A DNA stretch of 64,000 bases from Candidatus Pseudobutyricicoccus lothianensis (GTDB lineage Bacteria; Bacillota; Clostridia; Oscillospirales; Butyricicoccaceae). Each line of letters begins with the position of its first letter. Position 1 is the stretch's first letter. The notes under the pieces are model-generated. The model ran no database searches. It was not told the origin of the DNA and was given only the letters and a program-made list of their open reading frames with translations. This document shows, piece after piece, positions 60,331 to 64,000 of this stretch. The stretch covers positions 62,001-126,000 of the forward strand of contig CAJFRA010000002.1 in the NCBI GenBank assembly GCA_904419295.1, written 5' to 3'. The position numbers and the translations under genes were made by a program.

Positions 60331-60943
60331 CCCGCAGGCGGTTGATGTGGACAGCCACCGTGGCGTTGTCTCCCAAAGCGTCATAGCCCCAGATACGCTC
60401 ATACAGCGTTTCTTTGCTGAAGACAATATCCGCGTTGGACATCAGGAACAACAAGATCTCATATTCCTTGTTTTTCAGTTCCACTTCCTCCCCATTCACA
60501 AAGACCCGCCTGGCATCCTCCTGAAGCAAGATATTCCCCATTTGGATCTGTGCCCGGTCGGGCCGTCCCGTTTGTTTCAAGCGGTCGTATTGCGCCAGAT
60601 TCGCCTTGATCCTAGCCACCAGCACATTGGGCGAAAAGGGTTTTGTGATGTAATCGTCCGCCCCCATGCCCAGCCCCTTGATCTTGTCGATGTCCTCCTG
60701 CCTGGCAGTTACCATCAAGATCGGGATGTCCAGGGTCTCCCGCAGGGCCCGGCATACGGTAAAACCGTCGGTGCCGGGCAGCATCAGGTCCAGCAGGATC
60801 AGGTCGTACCGCCCGGAACGCCCTTTGGCGATCCCTTCGGGGCCGGTGGCTGCAATGTCCACCTCAAACTCATTGACTGCCAGATAGTCCCGCTCGATGG
60901 CGGCAATGGTTTCATCGTCTTCAATGATCAAAATGCGTTTCAT
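60323..60943 (-). CDS. OmpR-family response regulator, truncated by a frameshift
   Basis: A 206-aa OmpR/PhoB-type regulator: receiver with IIEDDE, phosphorylation Asp in LILLDLMLPG, and switch Lys in YITKPFSP, then the winged-helix DNA-binding domain up to VAVHINRLREK. It ends at a TAG 23 residues short of the family end. The missing piece is intact in another frame (60255-60330). RBS AAGGAGG precedes the ATG at 60941-60943; it overlaps the kinase end by 23 nt. See findings for the frameshift question. Confidence 0.9.
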   Translation of the reverse strand: MKRILIIEDDETIAAIERDYLAVNEFEVDIAATGPEGIAKGRSGRYDLILLDLMLPGTDGFTVCRALRETLDIPILMVTARQEDIDKIKGLGMGADDYITKPFSPNVLVARIKANLAQYDRLKQTGRPDRAQIQMGNILLQEDARRVFVNGEEVELKNKEYEILLFLMSNADIVFSKETLYERIWGYDALGDNATVAVHINRLREK

Positions 60944-62396
60944 CTCGTTGGCCTCCTTGTGCCAAAGGGACCCCCAGGGCCATCCGCAGCCCGCCGCCCG
61001 GCAAATTTTCTCCGTGGATGGTCCCGCCCATCCGCTCGACGGTCTTGGATACGATGGCCAAACCCAGCCCGCTGCCCTGGTTGGGGTTTTTGCGGGAAGG
61101 ATCGTTGCGGTAAAAGACATCGAATAATTTGGGCAGCGCTTCTTCCGGCACGCCGGGGCCGTCGTCATCCACATACAGCCGGAGTTCTCGTCCGCTTATC
61201 TGCCCTGAGATGCATACCTTGCCCCGCTCTTTGTCCTTGTATTTGGCGCTGTTGTCCAACAAATTCGTCAAAATGCTGCGGAAATAAGTGGGGTCCGCTT
61301 CGATCCAAGCTTGGTCCGGCATGAGTCCCAGGGTGATCTCCAACCCTCGCTGCCCGTATTCTTCCCTGGAAGCTGCCACAAAATCAGCGATCTCTGCCAC
61401 CGCGTTCTGCCGTTCCGGCGCATAGGGGTATTCCCCCAGCTCCATTTTGGAAAACAAAAACAGCTTTCGGACCATTTGGTCGATCTCCATGGTCTTTTTT
61501 TGAATGGTGCTCAAATAAGTGCCCTGCTTTTCTTTCGTGTCTGCAACACCGTCCAGCAGCCCTTCCACATAGGCCCGAATGGAGGTGAGCGGCGAGCGGA
61601 TGTCATGGGAAATGCTGGCCAGCAATTCCTTCCGGCTCTCTTCCTCTTTTTGGGTCCGCTCCACCGAAGCGCGCAGCCGCTGGGCCATTTCGTTGAAATC
61701 CTCGCACACCGGCTCAAACTCATCCTGCCCGTTGTAGTCGATCCGGTGTGTCAGGTTCCCATCCCTGATCTGCCGAACCCCCTCTGCCAAAGTCTGCAAT
61801 GGCTCCGCTATTTTTCGAAAGACGAATTTGGTGAGAAAGCGGTTTGTAAGAAAGACGACGCCAAGTAACAGGGCCACAAGAAACAGCCCGATACCCGCCG
61901 CCCACGCTTTCCTCTGTTGGCCGGATATGGTGACCACCGGGTTATACAGACGGATCTGGCAAAGCTCCCCCTCGATCTCAGTCTGTTTTCCGTACAGATC
62001 GTAGGAACCGTCGGACACTGTCCCATTGCCGTGGAGGGCAGCCAACGACTGCTCCAGTTGGCTTTGGCCGCCAGTTGGGCCAGGACCTATCTGCAAGACC
62101 ACCTGCTGCCCTTTTTCGATCTCCAGCGTCAGCCGGCTTTCCGCTGCCAGCTCTTCCAGCTTTCCTTCCAGCTCCTCTTGCCTCGCGGCGTCGGCCCTGA
62201 GCCACTTTAGCGCCAAACTCTCCACCTCATGGCGCATTTCCAGCAATTCGCCGGGAAAACCCAGCTCATATTCGGCATGGGGAAAAGCGGTGAAGAGAAA
62301 GACCGCCAGGCCCCCGGCCAGCATGATGACAGCGAGGGCCGCCGGGATACAGAGCATCAGGATATTGGAAATAAACAGCCTTTTCTGAATGGTCAT
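60921..62396 (-). CDS. Sensor histidine kinase
   Basis: A 491-aa membrane kinase: two transmembrane helices (about 8-38 and 160-182) flanking an extracellular sensor domain, HAMP, HisKA with SISHDIRSPLTSI (phospho-His), and HATPase with TNLLDNSAKY, DDDGPGVP and GSGLGLAIV. It should phosphorylate the adjacent OmpR-type regulator; the signal is unknown. The start at 62396 follows GGAGGCGAGG; the frame can extend nine codons upstream. Confidence 0.94.
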   Translation of the reverse strand: MTIQKRLFISNILMLCIPAALAVIMLAGGLAVFLFTAFPHAEYELGFPGELLEMRHEVESLALKWLRADAARQEELEGKLEELAAESRLTLEIEKGQQVVLQIGPGPTGGQSQLEQSLAALHGNGTVSDGSYDLYGKQTEIEGELCQIRLYNPVVTISGQQRKAWAAGIGLFLVALLLGVVFLTNRFLTKFVFRKIAEPLQTLAEGVRQIRDGNLTHRIDYNGQDEFEPVCEDFNEMAQRLRASVERTQKEEESRKELLASISHDIRSPLTSIRAYVEGLLDGVADTKEKQGTYLSTIQKKTMEIDQMVRKLFLFSKMELGEYPYAPERQNAVAEIADFVAASREEYGQRGLEITLGLMPDQAWIEADPTYFRSILTNLLDNSAKYKDKERGKVCISGQISGRELRLYVDDDGPGVPEEALPKLFDVFYRNDPSRKNPNQGSGLGLAIVSKTVERMGGTIHGENLPGGGLRMALGVPLAQGGQRDETHFDH

Positions 62397-62495
62397 TGCC
62401 TCGCCTCCTTCTGTAGCGTACACCCCAATTCTAAAATAAATATAAACTGGAAAAAAGAAAATCAGCCATTGTTTCCCTTTTGCCAGGCAGACCTA

Positions 62496-62523
62496 CAAAA
62501 AGGCCTGCCCCAAAGGGCAGGCC
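62496..62523 (-). terminator. Terminator of dcd
   Basis: GGCCTGCCC (62502-62510) and GGGCAGGCC (62515-62523), loop CAAA, followed on the minus strand by TTTTT. Confidence 0.88.
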
Positions 62524-62531
62524 AAACAGTT

Positions 62532-63053
62532 TCATGGTTCGAAATCTCGGTAGAGCAAGCTGGGCTGTATGCCCTGGTTGTTCTGGTATTTCCCGCTGCG
62601 ATATGGTTCATAATCCCCCTGGATGGTGTGGTAATAGATCTGGCACAGTTCCACCCCGGGGTAGATGACGATGGGCTGGACACAGAAGATCTCCAGCGTC
62701 CAATAGCCGGCAAACCCCACATCGCCAAAGCCTGCCGTCACATGGATAAAAAGCCCCAGCCGCCCCACGGAAGACCGGCCTTCCAGCATGGGGACAAAGC
62801 CTTCGGTGCGGGTAAACTCCCTGGTGCGGCCCAGATACAGGCGGCCGGGCTCCAGCCGGAGCCCGCTTTCCGGTATGCGGATGGTGTGGGCCGGGTTGGG
62901 CTTCTTCATATCCAACACCGGGCTGTCATACACCAGCAGCTCGTCGTGGAGCGTCAGGTTGTAGCTGTTGGGATTGAGGCGGGACGGGTCGAAGGGCTCG
63001 ATGAAGATGCGTTTGCCCAGCTCCCGCTGGATCTCTTTTCCCGATAAGATCAT
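62532..63053 (-). CDS. dcd: dCTP deaminase
   Basis: Dcd deaminates dCTP to dUTP for dTTP synthesis. The 173-aa protein starts MILSGKEIQRELGKRIFIEP, with EGRSSVGRLGLF, GFGDVGFAGYWTLEI (catalytic Glu) and the C-terminal GKYQNNQGIQPSLLYRDF. Whether it is the bifunctional dUTPase form cannot be told. First of a group of small genes on this strand. Confidence 0.94.
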   Translation of the reverse strand: MILSGKEIQRELGKRIFIEPFDPSRLNPNSYNLTLHDELLVYDSPVLDMKKPNPAHTIRIPESGLRLEPGRLYLGRTREFTRTEGFVPMLEGRSSVGRLGLFIHVTAGFGDVGFAGYWTLEIFCVQPIVIYPGVELCQIYYHTIQGDYEPYRSGKYQNNQGIQPSLLYRDFEP

Positions 63054-63071
63054 ATGTACTCCTTTCCCGCG

Positions 63072-63479
63072 CTACCACAACATGGTGCGCAGCAACAACA
63101 CGCTGCCGCCCAGCACCAGCAGCACCCCCAACACCAGCAGGGCCACAGCCATGGCCCAGGGGCCAGGCCGGGCTTTGAGCACCAGCCGGTCTTTTGCCGG
63201 GTCATACAGGGCGCTGACTTGTTCCATGGGATGGTACTGCTCCCAAGGGGTACACAGCTCCGATTCCAGCCGCTTGGTCTGGCCCTGCCACTCAAATTCC
63301 AACATGGGAAAATACAGAGCCTGGCCGTGGCTGTCCCGGCGGCGGACGTTTTCCACCACCTTGGCCCGCACTTCCTGGCTGCGGCGCATATGGCGGCGGC
63401 AGATCACCAGCATCACCAAGGCGATCAAGCACAGCAGCACGCCCAGCCCCACCAGGCAAAATGCCACATATTCTTTCAT
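63072..63479 (-). CDS. DUF3592 family membrane protein
   Basis: A 135-aa protein with an N-terminal membrane helix (VGLGVLLCLIALVMLVICRR), a soluble beta-rich part (RAKVVENVRRRDSHGQALYF, then PMLEFEWQGQ) and a C-terminal helix (AMAVALLVLGVLLVLGGSVL). This is the DUF3592 layout; function unknown. It lies 18 nt upstream of dcd. Confidence 0.82.
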   Translation of the reverse strand: MKEYVAFCLVGLGVLLCLIALVMLVICRRHMRRSQEVRAKVVENVRRRDSHGQALYFPMLEFEWQGQTKRLESELCTPWEQYHPMEQVSALYDPAKDRLVLKARPGPWAMAVALLVLGVLLVLGGSVLLLRTMLW

Positions 63480-63485
63480 GGCCTG

Positions 63486-63689
63486 CTACCCTTTGCGCCG
63501 CAATTGGCGGCGGGTGCCGTCGGGTTCCACCACAATGGTGCTGTTCAGCTGGGCTGCCAGATTCTGTTTGACGCTCTCGATGTACTCCCGCCGCAGCGCG
63601 TCCCGCTCGGCGGTCTCCTCTGGCGTCAGCTCCTGTTCCCGGGCTTTTTTCGCCAGCTCATTGATCCGTTTGATCTTGTATTCTTCCAT
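63486..63689 (-). CDS. DUF896 (YnzC/UPF0291) small protein
   Basis: A 67-aa protein, MEEYKIKRINELAKKAREQE, then LTPEETAERDALRREYIESV. This is the YnzC/UPF0291 family, short helical proteins of Firmicutes; function unknown. RBS GGGGAGG precedes the ATG at 63687-63689. It begins 11 nt after the ArsC-like gene stop. Confidence 0.93.
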   Translation of the reverse strand: MEEYKIKRINELAKKAREQELTPEETAERDALRREYIESVKQNLAAQLNSTIVVEPDGTRRQLRRKG

Positions 63690-63700
63690 GGTTCCTCCCC

Positions 63701-64000
63701 TTATTCCCAAGTTTTCCACACCTCGGGGCAATAGCCCACGGTGGCCTGCTTGCCGTTGCGCACGATAGGGGTCTTGAGCAGGCCAGGGTGCTCCATGGCC
63801 GCCTGCTCGATGTCCTCCTGGCGCTCCAAATAGGCGATGTGCAGCGCTTCATACTCCCGGCTTTTTTCATCCAACATGTTTTGCAGCCCACCCACTGCGC
63901 TTTTCACGCTGCGGAATTCCCCCGGGCTCATGCCGTATTTCACCAGGTCGATGTTCTGCACTTTGATGCGGCGCTCTTTGAAATACCGTTCCGCTTTTTT
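63701..64000 (-). CDS. ArsC/Spx-like thioredoxin-fold protein (C-terminal part, cut by window edge)
   Basis: The last 99 residues of an ArsC-family (thioredoxin-fold) protein. Recognisable parts are RYFKERRIKVQNIDLVKYGM and the cis-proline loop LLKTPIVRNGKQATVG. The active-site cysteine would lie at the N-terminus beyond the window edge. It could be an arsenate-reductase-like protein or a Spx-type regulator. An in-frame GTG at 63961 would be too short for the fold, so the gene surely continues. Confidence 0.85.
   Translation of the reverse strand, partial: KKAERYFKERRIKVQNIDLVKYGMSPGEFRSVKSAVGGLQNMLDEKSREYEALHIAYLERQEDIEQAAMEHPGLLKTPIVRNGKQATVGYCPEVWKTWE

Overview
The window looks like a chromosomal segment of a GC-rich, spore-forming, anaerobic member of the Clostridia, most like the Oscillospiraceae (gut Firmicutes). 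Supporting signs are the block yqfC–yqfD–phoH–ybeY–era–yqzL–recO, the sporulation genes yqfC, yqfD and ylbJ, a V-type rather than F-type ATPase operon, SLH-domain surface proteins, and a citrate lyase cluster. Assignment below class level is inference. No rRNA, tRNA, CRISPR array, transposase or prophage was seen.

Layout. 1–7.2 kb (minus): partial uvrC, an HPr-like protein, a DUF554 membrane protein, mutS2, recO, a very small yqzL, a repeat-filled gap carrying a second copy of the end of era, then era and ybeY. 7.3–10.3 kb (minus): an acetyltransferase, phoH, yqfD, yqfC. 10.5–13.9 kb (plus): ylbJ, a small Cys-rich protein and typA. 14–23.8 kb (mostly minus): MATE transporter, GyrI-like protein, acetyltransferase, SLH protein, proC, VanW-like protein, carbon-nitrogen hydrolase, and a large SLH-transglutaminase protein. 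23.9–28.5 kb: P-loop kinase (plus), M20 peptidase and asd (minus, asd with a structured leader), and a two-part threonine/serine exporter (plus). 28.5–37.2 kb (minus): a complete nine-gene V-ATPase operon (G-I-K-E-C-F-A-B-D in transcription order) whose K subunit keeps the sodium ligands.

37.4–45.6 kb: a polysaccharide flippase (minus) diverges from a glycosyltransferase–pyruvyltransferase (CsaB-like) fusion (plus) across a compact region with overlapping promoters. An ABC ATPase and a very large coiled-coil FtsX-type permease follow. The CsaB domain, the flippase and the two SLH proteins fit one job: building a pyruvylated secondary cell-wall polymer and anchoring SLH proteins to it. 45.6–50.3 kb (minus): a tightly packed run of poorly known genes (a 42-aa protein, a membrane-anchored HIRAN protein, two unknowns, a WYL regulator, a nitroreductase, and a protein with a GGADGPT motif). 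This is the best candidate for an undescribed system here.

50.6–57.1 kb (minus): a cysteine-desulfidase-like protein and the citrate lyase cluster citD-citE-citF-citC-citXG, with a terminator between the structural and maturation genes. 57.5–64 kb: esterase and Nudix genes, a flavodoxin lipoprotein divergent from a MerR regulator with an operator between them, a two-component system whose response regulator is frameshifted near its end, dCTP deaminase, a DUF3592 protein, a DUF896 protein and a partial ArsC-like gene.

Coordinates, starts and motifs were read by eye. Family names rest on recognised motifs and have not been checked by database search.
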